Source of the DNA: Rathayibacter rathayi
Lineage (GTDB): Bacteria; Actinomycetota; Actinomycetes; Actinomycetales; Microbacteriaceae
NCBI RefSeq assembly: GCF_004011095.1
Contig: NZ_CP028129.1
Location: 3,038,001 to 3,102,000, forward strand
Length of the DNA: 64,000 nucleotides
Direction: 5' to 3'
Shown here: positions 7,737-15,816 of the stretch, one piece after another
Layout: the number at the start of each line of letters is the position of its first letter
How positions within the stretch are numbered: position 1 is the stretch's first letter
Program-made: the position numbers and the translations under genes
The notes under the pieces: model-generated
The model's input: the letters and a program-made list of their open reading frames with translations, nothing else
Database searches by the model: none
What the model was told of the DNA's origin: nothing

Positions 7737-8021
7737 GAGTACTCCAGACTTGTGATGATTGGGGTCGTCACATGATCAAGAATCAAACGTCGCTCGAAGG
7801 GACAACTTCCGAAATCTCGCAGAATTTGGTAGCAGCGCCTCGCAGAAATCGGTAACATCGTGAATGTTGTGACCGCCCGTTGCACGATGTAGATGTGCGG
7901 GACCGCCTCGCGTGCCTGTTCGACCGGGCTACTCTCGGAAGCTGCTCTTGTGGAATTTTCTAGAATTGCTGTAGTGGAGGAGAAGGGTATTTCGCTAGCC
8001 GGAGAGGAGGCGGCCGCGTGG
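7737..8021. promoter_or_regulatory. Divergent promoter region of the repeat protein and AraC-type regulator
   Basis: This 285-bp region is AT-richer than its surroundings and separates two divergently transcribed genes. It contains the direct repeats described at 7816-7857 and, just before ATG 8022, a strong GGAGAGGAGG ribosome site (8001-8010). I cannot assign -10/-35 boxes with confidence. Confidence 0.5.
7816..7857 (+). promoter_or_regulatory. Two 19-bp direct repeats, candidate AraC-type operator
   Basis: CTCGCAGAATTTGGTAGCA (7816-7834) and CTCGCAGAAATCGGTAACA (7839-7857) match at 16 of 19 positions and start 23 bp apart, close to two helical turns. Paired direct half-sites two turns apart are the classic layout for AraC-family regulators. 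The site lies between the repeat-protein gene and the regulator gene. Confidence 0.55.
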
Positions 8022-8838
8022 ATGGCAGATCATCGACGACACGTATCTTCGACAGACACGCTCCGAGTGCACGCGGATCGCGTGCAATTGAGCGACTTAG
8101 ACATTAGTCGATTTTATCATAATTCACCCGACGTCACGTCTGCAATAGCCGTTGGAAGACATATGCTTATTGTCGTTCTCGACGGAAACATTGATGTCAC
8201 GCATGGCGACGAGTACTTCGCAGCAAGCAAGGGGGAAGCTTTTGTGTACCCGAAAAGCCTTTCTGTCGTCATGCGAAGCGCTGCTCCTTTTGCCACTCTT
8301 GAACTAGAGTTCGGGGGGGGGGTCTCGGCTGGAAGTGGTACCGCCGCAGAGTCTCCGGCGGGTTCCTCGGGAGATCGCAACTCTGAGAATTCTGACGGCA
8401 TCTGCGGCCAGCGCGCTAGCTATGGCTGTTGACATTAGCGAAAGAGCGTGGAGGTTTGTGCGAGGGTGTATTGAGAATGCGACGGCGGCGGTGCTTTCAG
8501 AGATTGAGACCCAGCCGCCGTCCGCGCCTCAATCTGCTGCGGAGAGGCTGTTCGAGCAGGCGCAGCGCGTCATCGAATCGCAGTACTACGACCCCGCCTT
8601 CACCGTGGCAAGACTGCGCGCCGATCTCGCGGTGTCGTCGAACATCCTGCATGCCGCATTCGCAGCGAGGGGGACGACACCTCTCACTGAGATTCGACGT
8701 GAGCGATTGCGAGCCGCAGATCGGCATTTCGCGATCCTGCTCGCGCCAACCAGTGAGGACCGGGAGATGGCTGCACGACGCTCCGGGTTCCATTCGCTCC
8801 GAGCGCTTCGGTCGGCTCGGAAGGCGCTGTCGTCGTGA
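8022..8838 (+). pseudogene. AraC-family transcriptional regulator, frame broken in a run of ten G
   Basis: ATG 8022 has a strong ribosome site (GGAGAGGAGG). The first frame encodes a cupin-like sensor domain (HADRVQLSDLDISRFY ... VTHGDEYFAASKGEAFVYPK) up to LELEFGGG. At 8313-8322 there are ten G; the frame then leads to unrelated sequence and stops at 8432. With nine G (or twelve) the reading continues SRLEVVPPQSLRRVPRE into an AraC C-terminal helix-turn-helix domain (IESQYYDPAFTVARLRADLA ... FAARGTTPLTEIRRERL), ending at 8838 with about 271 residues in total. This could be slipped-strand phase variation (OFF state), a fixed mutation or a homopolymer error. The likely target is the divergent Tat-exported repeat protein. 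Confidence 0.7.
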
Positions 8839-8879
8839 CAGCGTTGCTGAAGTGGTCCCGAGGAGCGGACGGATGCGCG

Positions 8880-9058
8880 CGCCGGGGAGCGTCAGCGGGA
8901 GTTCACACGCTATGGCGAGCCCGTCCGAAACCGCCACGCGATCGCTTCCGCGACCCGACGATGATCCCGAAACGGACGCCCCCCTTCCGTGACGCCACCG
9001 GCATCAACGGCTCGATCTGAGCCCACGCCACATCCGACAACAACTGAGTACGAGACAC
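8880..9058 (-). pseudogene. N-terminal remnant of a second IS5-type transposase
   Basis: On the minus strand GTG 9058 starts SRTQLLSDVAWAQIEPLMP; after a frame change the text continues GGRPFRDHRRVAEAIAWRFR and TGSP, then TAG where the family has Trp. This is the well-known start of IS5-family transposases (SRxxLSDxxWxxIxPLLP...GRPxxDHRxVxEGIxxRxRTGxPWRDLP). It differs from the transposase at 32141. At least one frameshift, one stop and loss of the catalytic part show it is dead. No other gene is visible in 8839-9151. Confidence 0.65.
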
Positions 9059-9151
9059 ACACCACCCCTGCCGCCAACCAACACCACAAGTGAGGAGATA
9101 TGCCCTCGAGGTGATGAAGGAGGCGCGGCCGATGGCAGAGTCCTCCGCCGC

Positions 9152-10147
9152 TCACCCCGGCACGAGCCCCGTGAGCCGCGCCGTCAGCCTCTCGACCGGG
9201 CCAGCGCCGAGCATGCGCCTCCACAGCAGTGCCGCCGCGCAGAGCCCGAGCACCAGGGCGAGAGCGGCGAGCGGAGCGTCGGCCGCGTAGCCCAAGCCCG
9301 CGCGAGCGAGCGCCGCGACCAGGGCGACCTGCACGACGTAGACCGAGAGAGCCACCGTGCCGATCGCCCCGAGCGGCACCAGCGCGCGCTGGACGGCCGC
9401 CGAGCGCGCGGTGGTGAGCAGCACCACCGCGACGTACGCGGCGAGCACGAGCCCGAGGTCGTGCAGGGTGTCCGGCAGGCTACCGGAGAGGGCCTCTGTT
9501 CCGAGCAGTTGCTCGACCACGAGCCGCACCGGGTAGACGACGACCGCCACCGCCGCGAGCACTGGCAGCAGCCGGTCGCGCCGGGCGCCGTGACGCAGGA
9601 GCAGAGCGCCGAGGAGGAAGAACGGGAGCAGATTGGTCGCGCGGTAACTCGGCCCGGTAAAGAGCCAGAGGGTGAGCGGTGAGTCGGGTGCCGCGGCGGT
9701 CACCGCGGCGTTCAGCGGCCCGGCGACGAGCGCCAGCGCAGCGGCCACCACGCCGATCACTCGGGAGCGGAGCAGGAGCAGCGGGGTGCCGAGCACCAGC
9801 ACGACCCCGAGGTACTGCAGCACGATCGCGATCCAGCTCCCCCAGTTGTCGAGCCACACCCCGAGCGCCACGAGCACCGCACTGCGGATCGCGTTCCGCA
9901 GCAGCACCCGGCCGGGGGAGGCGCCGGGCCGCGCGAGCACCAGCGCCGCGGACATCCCCATCACCAGCGCGAACAGCGGCGACGCGAGATCGTTGACGTT
10001 CCACGCGAGAAGACCGATCGCTCCCGTCCGTTGGCTTGGAACGAGCGGCATCGCGTGCGCGATCAGCATGGCGACCACCGCCACTCCTCGCAGCACGTCG
10101 GGAGCGACCAGGCGGTCGTGCCGGAGTTGCGGAGTCATCGCAGTCAT
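9152..10147 (-). CDS. Multi-pass membrane acyltransferase-like protein (DUF1624/DUF418 type)
   Basis: The 331-residue protein has about eight to nine hydrophobic helices. Near the N-terminus it carries RLVAPDVLRGVAVVAMLIAH, the RxxxxDxxRGxAxxxMxxxH pattern of heparan-alpha-glucosaminide N-acetyltransferase-like and DUF418 proteins, which move acyl groups across or at the membrane. The C-terminal GPVERLTARLTGLVP is also typical of DUF418-type ends. A second ATG at 10138 is an equally possible start. It stands alone on the minus strand, between an IS remnant and unlinked small genes, so the substrate cannot be inferred. Confidence 0.65.
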   Translation of the reverse strand: MTAMTPQLRHDRLVAPDVLRGVAVVAMLIAHAMPLVPSQRTGAIGLLAWNVNDLASPLFALVMGMSAALVLARPGASPGRVLLRNAIRSAVLVALGVWLDNWGSWIAIVLQYLGVVLVLGTPLLLLRSRVIGVVAAALALVAGPLNAAVTAAAPDSPLTLWLFTGPSYRATNLLPFFLLGALLLRHGARRDRLLPVLAAVAVVVYPVRLVVEQLLGTEALSGSLPDTLHDLGLVLAAYVAVVLLTTARSAAVQRALVPLGAIGTVALSVYVVQVALVAALARAGLGYAADAPLAALALVLGLCAAALLWRRMLGAGPVERLTARLTGLVPG

Positions 10148-10357
10148 GCGGCGAGAGTAGGTGCGCCCGGTCTTCCCGCCCAGCCCGCCCCCGCCTCGCG
10201 CCAGTACAGCGCCTCACCTTCGCCCTCCGCCCGCGACGGATCGCTGACGGCCCGGCACACCTGACAGCGCGGGGCGTCCGCGACGGATCGACACTCCCGA
10301 GCCGCAGCGCGCGGGCCGCGCTCGGTGCAAGGCGCACCCGGGTGGGAATGATGGAGG

Positions 10358-10684
10358 ATGACCGACGCCGTTCCGTCCCCCGACCGCCCGCGCCGCGCCC
10401 GCAGCCAGCACCTGCTCACCGTGCTGCGGACCGAGCGCCTCGCCGCGGCCGACCGCGACGTGAAGCTCCTCCTCCCGCCGCGCGGCTCGGACCTCCCGCC
10501 GCCCTTCGACCTCGACGCGCTCCGGGCGAGCGTCGCCCCCGAGCAGCTGCCCGTGCGCCGCACCTCCACCGTCCGCTCGGTCGCCGTCGACCTCGTCGTG
10601 CACGGGGACGAGGGAGTGGCGGGTGGGCTGTGGGCCGGGCCGAAGACCGCTTCCAGGCCGAGAAGCGCGAGCCGGTCGGTGTGA
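10358..10684 (+). pseudogene. Truncated siderophore-interacting-protein-like gene
   Basis: The 108-residue frame contains RDVKLLLPPRGSDLPPPFDL, then VRRTSTVRSVAVDLVVHGDE and GVAGG. This follows the FAD-binding N-terminus of siderophore-interacting (ViuB-like) ferric reductases (HVKLLxPPxG...RTYTVRxxD...DFVxHGDEGxAGPWA). Those proteins run about 250-280 residues and continue with an NAD-binding domain, absent here: after GVAGGLWAG the sequence becomes Arg/Ser-rich and stops. The first residues (RSQHLLTVLRTERLAA) also differ from the family start. I read it as a 5' fragment of a decayed iron-reductase gene; a short unrelated protein is possible. Confidence 0.45.
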
Positions 10685-10734
10685 TCTTCACCGATGAGCT
10701 CTGCGACTCGGTCGAGAGGGCCGGGGCCGCCGGG

Positions 10735-10917
10735 TCACCGAGGGCCGGCGTACGGTTCCTGGTCGTCGCCCGGCGCGGCGGGCACTGCGTGCGGTCGCGC
10801 AGGCGAGGGCGCCGGTCGTCCGAGCGCGAGTCGGTGCAGGGCGATCCGTGCTGGTCGGATCGCGTGGAGCGCGACCGCGCCGATCAGGACCACTCCGAGG
10901 ATGGCGAGGGGAATCAC
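10735..10917 (-). CDS. Possible 60-residue single-helix membrane protein
   Basis: GTG 10917 opens a frame with one N-terminal hydrophobic helix (IPLAILGVVLIGAVALHAI) followed by a Pro/Arg-rich tail. It lies 46 bp downstream of the membrane protein gene ending at 10964, on the same strand, so it may be co-transcribed. No clear ribosome site and no recognised family; it may not be a gene. Confidence 0.35.
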   Translation of the reverse strand: MIPLAILGVVLIGAVALHAIRPARIALHRLALGRPAPSPARPHAVPAAPGDDQEPYAGPR

Positions 10918-10963
10918 GGCCGGGAGCCCGCCGCTCGCCCGCTCACGGCGCTCCGCTGCACGC

Positions 10964-11260
10964 TCACCGCGCTTCGTCGGATGTCCCGTGGAGCAGGACC
11001 ACGGCGACGAGGACCGCCAGAAAGAGCGCGAGCATCGCGCAGTTCAGGATGATGCCGGTGCGCGCCAGCTTCCGGTAGGGCTCCCGACGCAGTCCCGCCG
11101 TGCCAAGGGCGATCCCGACGATCGGGATGATCAGGACCGCGCCGACCACGATCGAGCACAGCCCGAGCACGACGCTGGTCATCGACAGGCTGCGCATGTG
11201 CGGCTCCTCCGCGGGCAGCAGCGTCTCGACCGGGACGTCGGGGAGGGGGAAGGGGTCCAT
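10964..11260 (-). CDS. Small two-helix membrane protein (DUF4190-like)
   Basis: From ATG 11260 the protein has 98 residues: a short Pro/Glu-rich cytoplasmic start, a first hydrophobic helix (SMTSVVLGLCSIVVGAVLII), a Gly-rich turn with GLRREPYRKLARTGIILN, and a second helix (AMLALFLAVLVAVVLL). The helix - GxA...G......A..GI.L - helix plan is that of DUF4190-type small membrane proteins, whose role is unknown. An upstream in-frame start at 11308 would add an unconvincing Arg/Thr-rich leader. Confidence 0.6.
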   Translation of the reverse strand: MDPFPLPDVPVETLLPAEEPHMRSLSMTSVVLGLCSIVVGAVLIIPIVGIALGTAGLRREPYRKLARTGIILNCAMLALFLAVLVAVVLLHGTSDEAR

Positions 11261-11589
11261 GCAGTCCTTGGTAGTGCGAGCGGAACGGGGAACCGCTGCG
11301 ACGAGCATACCTCGTCTTATCTCGGGTCGCCGCCCGAAGCGTTACTTCACGCCTCGACGCAGGATCGACCGGGCGAGGCGAACCCGATTCTACCGCGGTG
11401 TCGGGGGTCCTCCTCCCGGAGGCGACCGCTCATCCTCTGGACGGAAGTTGGGCTCTCGCGACCTCGAAAACGGCGCAATTGCTCCCGAGAAAGGCGCGAC
11501 TCGACGGATCGTCACGACTCGCTATCTAGGGTCTCCGGCAGCGGTCGTCCCAGAACGGCGCCGATGACATTCCACGAAAGGAACCCCTG
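11261..11589. other. Intergenic region upstream of the ABC exporter operon
   Basis: This 329-bp stretch separates divergent genes and shows no convincing gene. It must hold the promoter of the operon starting at 11590; GCTATCTAGGGT at 11519-11530 contains a TATCTA sequence that could be a -10 box, but no matching -35 is clear. Confidence 0.35.
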
Positions 11590-12087
11590 ATGAGCACTCG
11601 CCCCTCGACCCCGGTGACAAAGATCCTCATGATCTCCAGCTCGTTCGCCCTCGGCGCTCTCCTCCTGGCCGGCTGCTCCTCCGCGCCGACGGACGGTGCC
11701 GCTGCCGAGGCAACCCCGTCCCTCAAGGAGGCGATCGCCACATTCGGGACCTTCCAGAGCGGCCAGGAGGAGTACCTGAACAAACTGACCTCGTGCCTCG
11801 GTGACCACGGCGTCCAGGGCGACAGTGTGTCGCAAGACGTCAGGGACGCCGCGGATGCCGCCTGCGCCGAGAAGATCGGTAAGGAGCCGCAGCCCACGGC
11901 CAAGGAGTCCGCAGCGATACGGGTGTACAACTCCGAAATTCGTTCGTGCATCATCGCGAAGGGACACAAGGTCCCGGATCTCCAGGCCGACGGGCAGTGG
12001 GACGCGGAGGCCATGACGAAGCTGATGAAGACGGACACCACGCTCAACCAGGACGCGGGTGCCTGCTACGAGGAACTCGCCCAGTGA
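11590..12087 (+). CDS. Secreted lipoprotein of an ABC exporter operon
   Basis: The 165-residue protein has a signal peptide with lipobox LLAGC (Cys ~29) after ILMISSSFALGAL, preceded by AAGGAACCCC as ribosome site. The mature part is helical and contains four further cysteines (SCLGDHG, AACAEK, RSCIIAK, ACYEEL) that could form two disulfides. Comparable small lipoproteins occur ahead of MacB-like exporters in actinobacteria, but I know no defined role. It is the first gene of a four-gene operon; its stop overlaps the next ATG by one base. Confidence 0.75.
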   Translation: MSTRPSTPVTKILMISSSFALGALLLAGCSSAPTDGAAAEATPSLKEAIATFGTFQSGQEEYLNKLTSCLGDHGVQGDSVSQDVRDAADAACAEKIGKEPQPTAKESAAIRVYNSEIRSCIIAKGHKVPDLQADGQWDAEAMTKLMKTDTTLNQDAGACYEELAQ

Positions 12088-13184
12088 TGGTGACGCGACA
12101 TCGGCTGGTCCTGGCCGGCTCGGCGGTGCTCGTGCTGGTCGCGATCGGCGGCCTCGTGCTCTGGGCCCCCTGGGGGGCGTCCTCGAGCGGCCAGGAGTCC
12201 ACGGCGGCGCCGGTCGGGCGGACGGTCCAGGTGACCACCGGCACGGTCGCCAAGACGACCATCGAGAAGGGCACCCTGCGCTATCCCGCGGTCAAGTCGC
12301 CGACCTCCCGGGCGTCCGGCACACTCACGGCCGTCCCCGCCGTTGGCACCTCCCTCGGACGCGGCGACACCGTATATGAGGTCGACACCGTCCCCACGGT
12401 GCTGCTCCTGGGTACGGTCCCCGTCTGGCGCGACCTCTCCGTCGGCGCGAAGGGGGCGGACGTCCTACAGCTCGAGCAGAACCTGTCACAGCTCGGGTAC
12501 TTCCCGCGAGTGCCGGACGAGGAGTTCCTCGAGCCCACGGCCGAGGCGGTGCGGAAGTGGCAGAAGGCCCTCAAGATTCCCGAAACCGGCGAAGTCCCCC
12601 AGTCCGCCGTCGTCGTGGCTCCGGACGTCGTGCGCGTGGGCGCCACTCCGGTCGCCGTCGAGACGCCGGTCGGGGCGGGGACCACGGTGCTCACGCTGAC
12701 CGCGCACGCTCCGTCGGTGCAGGTGATGCTGCCGCTCGCCGACCAGGGTCTCGCCTCGGTCGGGGCGGCGGTGAGCGTGACAATGCCCGACGGCACCGTG
12801 GCGCCCGCCGCCGTGACCTCCATCGGTCGGGCTCAGGTGTCGGGCGGGCAGAGTTCCGGGAGCCAGAGCCAGAGCCAGGACGATCCGACGGCGGGCCGCG
12901 TCGTCCCCGTCGAGATCGCCCTCTCGGATCCGGCCGTCGCAGATGGCCTCCAGGAGGCGTCGGTGCAGACCGCCTTCATCGGCGACCGCCACGACAACGT
13001 CCTCACCGTGCCGGTCGACGCGCTCCTCGCCCGCGCCGGCGGAGGGTACGAGCTGGACGTGATCGGCGATGACTCCTCGAGACATCGCATCCCGGTCACG
13101 GTAGGGCTCGTCGCGGACGGTGTCGCCGAAGTGTCGGGGGACGGGCTGCACGAGGCCCTGACCGTCGGGGCGGCGAGCGCATGA
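12087..13184 (+). CDS. Membrane-anchored adaptor with peptidoglycan-binding-like domain (MacA/RND-adaptor type)
   Basis: The 365-residue protein starts with one hydrophobic helix (LVLAGSAVLVLVAIGGLVLW). It then has an adaptor-like part with VQVTTGTVAKTTIEKGTLRY and ASGTLTAVPAVGTSLGRGD. A PG_binding_1-like segment follows (VGAKGADVLQLEQNLSQLGY ... EAVRKWQKALKIPETG), then a beta-barrel region with VTVPVDALLA. This layout is typical of actinobacterial periplasmic adaptors that couple MacB-like ABC pumps to the cell wall. The Gln/Ser-rich stretch (GGQSSGSQSQSQDDP) is an insertion loop. ATG overlaps the lipoprotein stop, and its own end overlaps the ATPase start by four bases. Confidence 0.8.
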   Translation: MVTRHRLVLAGSAVLVLVAIGGLVLWAPWGASSSGQESTAAPVGRTVQVTTGTVAKTTIEKGTLRYPAVKSPTSRASGTLTAVPAVGTSLGRGDTVYEVDTVPTVLLLGTVPVWRDLSVGAKGADVLQLEQNLSQLGYFPRVPDEEFLEPTAEAVRKWQKALKIPETGEVPQSAVVVAPDVVRVGATPVAVETPVGAGTTVLTLTAHAPSVQVMLPLADQGLASVGAAVSVTMPDGTVAPAAVTSIGRAQVSGGQSSGSQSQSQDDPTAGRVVPVEIALSDPAVADGLQEASVQTAFIGDRHDNVLTVPVDALLARAGGGYELDVIGDDSSRHRIPVTVGLVADGVAEVSGDGLHEALTVGAASA

Positions 13185-13870
13185 GCCTCCTCGACCTCCG
13201 TGATGTGACGCGCGAGCACGGTAGCCCTCCGGTCCGCGCCGTCGACGGTGTCACGCTCTCCGTGGACCGCGGCGAGCTCCTCGCGATCGTCGGGCCGAGC
13301 GGATCCGGCAAGTCGAGCCTGCTCAACATCATGGGGTTGCTCGATCGTCCGACCACCGGCACCGTCCTGATTGATGGCGTCGACATCGCGACTGTCGGCG
13401 ACCGGCGACTCTCCGGCGTGCGGGCGACGATGCTCGGCTTCGTCTTCCAGCAGTTCCACCTGGACGAGACCCGCAGCGCCCTGGACAACGTGGCGGACGG
13501 GGCGCTGTACGTCGGCACGCCGCTGCGTCGACGCCGGGAGGCGGCGGAGGAGGCCCTGCACAGGGTCGGGCTGGCCCACCGCCTGCACCACCGGCCCCAC
13601 CAGCTCTCGGGCGGGGAGAAGCAGCGGGTCGCGATCGCCCGAGCGATCGTCTCGGAGGCACCGCTCCTGCTCGCGGACGAACCCACCGGTGCTCTCGACT
13701 CCGTCTCCGGGGCCGCGGTCGTGGCGGTTCTGCGCGAGCTCAACGCCCAGGGCACGAGCATCGTCGTGATCACGCACGACCGGGCGCTCGCCGAGAGCCT
13801 TCCGCGGGTGGTCGCGATCCGCGACGGACGGGTCGAGTCCGACGTCCGAACCGCGGGAGCAGCCGCATGA
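13181..13870 (+). CDS. ABC transporter ATPase (MacB/LolD type)
   Basis: 229 residues with all ABC motifs: Walker A GPSGSGKSSLL, Q-loop FVFQQFHL, signature LSGGEKQRVAIARAI, Walker B LLLADEPTGALD and the H-loop VVITHDRAL. The sequence QFHLDETRSALDNV after the Q-loop is characteristic of the MacB/LolD/FtsE subgroup that powers mechanotransmission pumps. It works with the permease that follows (4-bp ATGA overlap) and the adaptor before it. Likely substrates are peptides, antibiotics or lipoproteins, an inference from family. Confidence 0.92.
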   Translation: MSLLDLRDVTREHGSPPVRAVDGVTLSVDRGELLAIVGPSGSGKSSLLNIMGLLDRPTTGTVLIDGVDIATVGDRRLSGVRATMLGFVFQQFHLDETRSALDNVADGALYVGTPLRRRREAAEEALHRVGLAHRLHHRPHQLSGGEKQRVAIARAIVSEAPLLLADEPTGALDSVSGAAVVAVLRELNAQGTSIVVITHDRALAESLPRVVAIRDGRVESDVRTAGAAA

Positions 13871-15045
13871 GCCGCTCGCGCCTGCTCGCGAGCGACCTCC
13901 TCCGGATCGGCAGTGGCGGGCTGCGGCTGCGTCCCCTCCGCGTGATCCTCTCGGCGCTCGGCATCGCGATCGGGATCGCGGCGATGATCGCGGTGGTCGG
14001 TGTCTCCGCGACCTCGCAGGCTCAGGTCGAGAAGAAGCTCCACGCTCTCGGGACGAATCTGCTCACGGCGACCTCCGCCGCGAGCGTCATGAGCGCCCCG
14101 GTGCCGCTGGCCCCGAACGCGGTCGAGCGGGTCCTGCGGATCGACGGGGTCGAGTCGGCGGCGTCCGTGGCGGTCCTCCCGGTCTCCGCGTATCGCAATC
14201 GCCTTGTCGATCTGGGCAATACCAACGGGCTCGCGGTCGGAGTCGCCGATCAGCGCCTGCTCAGCGTGACGGAGTCACCCCTCGCCAGCGGCCGGTGGTT
14301 CGATGCGGCGTCGTCCGAGCTTCCGACAGTGGTCCTCGGCGCGAGCGCCGCGAGCGCCCTCGGGATCGAGGAACCCGGTGTGATGATCCATGTGGGCGAG
14401 GCGGATCTCACCGTGATCGGTGTGCTCGCCCGCAGCCCGCTTGCGCCCGAGTTGGACAGCACCGTGCTCGTCCCCGGATCAGCGGCGCGCGCGCTCCTGG
14501 GCTGGAAGGGGAACCCGACGACCGTGTACGAGCGGTCCGCCGATGAGGCGGTGCCCCGGATCCAGCAGCTGCTCGCACCGAGCATCGACCCGGTGAAGCC
14601 CAGAACCGTCGCGGTGGCGCGGCCGTCGGACGTGCTGCAGGCCAAGAATACCGTCGACTCCTCGTTCGACGGGCTGCTGCTCGGAGTCGGCTCGGTCGCT
14701 CTGCTCGTCGGAGGGATCGGCATCGCCAACACGATGGTGATCTCGGTGCTCGAGCGTCGGCGCGAGATCGGCCTCCGTCGGGCCCTCGGCGCGACCCGCG
14801 GCCACATCCGCGCGCAGTTCCTCGTCGAGGCGTTCCTCCTTTCTCTCCTCGGCGGGATCGGGGGCGCGGCTCTCGGCATGGCAGCGGTGGCGTTCTTCGC
14901 CGCGACCACGGGTGCTCCGTTGACTATCCCGGTCGGGGTTGTCCTCGCGGGTCTGGGCGCGACCGTCGTGGTCGGGATGATCGCGGGCTCCTACCCGGCG
15001 ATCACCGCGGCCCGGACGCCTCCGGCGGTCGCCCTGACGACGTAG
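13867..15045 (+). CDS. MacB-like ABC permease (FtsX/MacB_PCD)
   Basis: 392 residues. An N-terminal helix (PLRVILSALGIAIGIAAMIA) is followed by a large extracytoplasmic MacB_PCD domain (~50-260). Three C-terminal helices form the FtsX domain: LLGVGSVALLVGGIGIANTM, SLLGGIGGAALGMAAVAFFA and VVVGMIAGSYPAI. The motif VLERRREIGLRRALGATRGH between helices is the hallmark of this family. It forms the membrane part of the exporter encoded from 11590 and ends in AARTPPAVAL, also typical. A strong hairpin terminator follows. Confidence 0.92.
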   Translation: MSRSRLLASDLLRIGSGGLRLRPLRVILSALGIAIGIAAMIAVVGVSATSQAQVEKKLHALGTNLLTATSAASVMSAPVPLAPNAVERVLRIDGVESAASVAVLPVSAYRNRLVDLGNTNGLAVGVADQRLLSVTESPLASGRWFDAASSELPTVVLGASAASALGIEEPGVMIHVGEADLTVIGVLARSPLAPELDSTVLVPGSAARALLGWKGNPTTVYERSADEAVPRIQQLLAPSIDPVKPRTVAVARPSDVLQAKNTVDSSFDGLLLGVGSVALLVGGIGIANTMVISVLERRREIGLRRALGATRGHIRAQFLVEAFLLSLLGGIGGAALGMAAVAFFAATTGAPLTIPVGVVLAGLGATVVVGMIAGSYPAITAARTPPAVALTT

Positions 15046-15081
15046 CCGCCGTTCCCCGCCCCGTCGCGCGGGGCGTCTGAA

Positions 15082-15137
15082 CGAAGACCTCCGGAACGAG
15101 GTGGGCACCGGACCCGCCTCGCCGCCGGAGGTCTTCG
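15082..15137. terminator. Nested hairpin terminator after the ABC exporter operon
   Basis: CGAAGACCTCCGG (15082-15094) pairs exactly with 15125-15137, and inside it CGAGGTGGG (15097-15105) pairs with 15113-15121 with one G-T wobble. It lies 37 bp past the permease stop and 64 bp past the end of the convergent gene at 15201, so it can serve both directions. Confidence 0.75.
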
Positions 15138-15200
15138 TGATTGAGGCGTGTACGCGGGTGTCGACGACGCCACAGGGTGCTGCGCCGAGGCGGCCCTCGC

Positions 15201-15446
15201 TCAGACCTGAGCGGTGCCGCTGTCCTCGACCGAGCCGGTCGCCTCCGACTCGTCGGCGATGTCGATGTCCGTCTCCTCGGCACGGTCGCGCAGGGCGTCC
15301 GCCATCGCGCCGGCTCCCTCGGCCCCGTGGTCGTGCTCGACCTGGTCGATCAGGCCGCTGAGCTTCTCGTCGTTACTCGCGTCCTCGGCCCCGTCCATCA
15401 CGGGGCCGTTCTGCTTATCGGTGCTGTTGTGCTCGTCGTCCCTCAT
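15201..15446 (-). CDS. Small acidic hypothetical protein
   Basis: 81 residues, strongly acidic (MRDDEHNSTDKQNGP ... EDSGTAQV) with no hydrophobic helix and few aromatic residues, so probably a soluble, partly disordered cytoplasmic protein. The segment EKLSGLIDQVEHDHGAEGAG suggests one amphipathic helix. A GAGGAACGCC ribosome site stands before the ATG. I do not recognise the family with certainty. It is convergent with the ABC permease and shares the terminator at 15082. Confidence 0.55.
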   Translation of the reverse strand: MRDDEHNSTDKQNGPVMDGAEDASNDEKLSGLIDQVEHDHGAEGAGAMADALRDRAEETDIDIADESEATGSVEDSGTAQV

Positions 15447-15816
15447 GGCGTTCCTCCTCGGTCGACCGGCGTCTGCGCCGGCGCTCTGACGCTACGCGCG
15501 CCCCCGGGGCTGTGCAGATGCTTGAGGAGAATCGGGCGATCCGGTAGGGGATTGCGGCCGAACGGATAAGGGGTTCTCATTCCCGTCGGCAGTGAGGGCG
15601 CTTTTCCTCTCGATCTGAGATGCTTTCGTTTTCATAGACTGAGTTACTTGAGGAGACATCGTGTTTTGATGCCGAAGAATTCACTCAGCAATTACTCGCT
15701 GACTTCTGCTCCTGATACGATAGGGGGACTTCTGCACCAGGGATCGGTGGTCGTTCTCGGCGGGCGATCGATCATCCACACGCCTGTTATCTCGATCATC
15801 ACCAGTGAAGGCGCGT
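15447..15816. other. Regulatory intergenic region upstream of the exopolysaccharide locus
   Basis: 370 bp without a gene. The part from 15600 on is AT-richer (TTTCCTCTCGATCTGAGATG, TTTTCATAGACTGAGTTACT) and probably holds the promoter and leader of the polysaccharide genes beginning at 15817. No operator or terminator was recognised. Confidence 0.4.
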
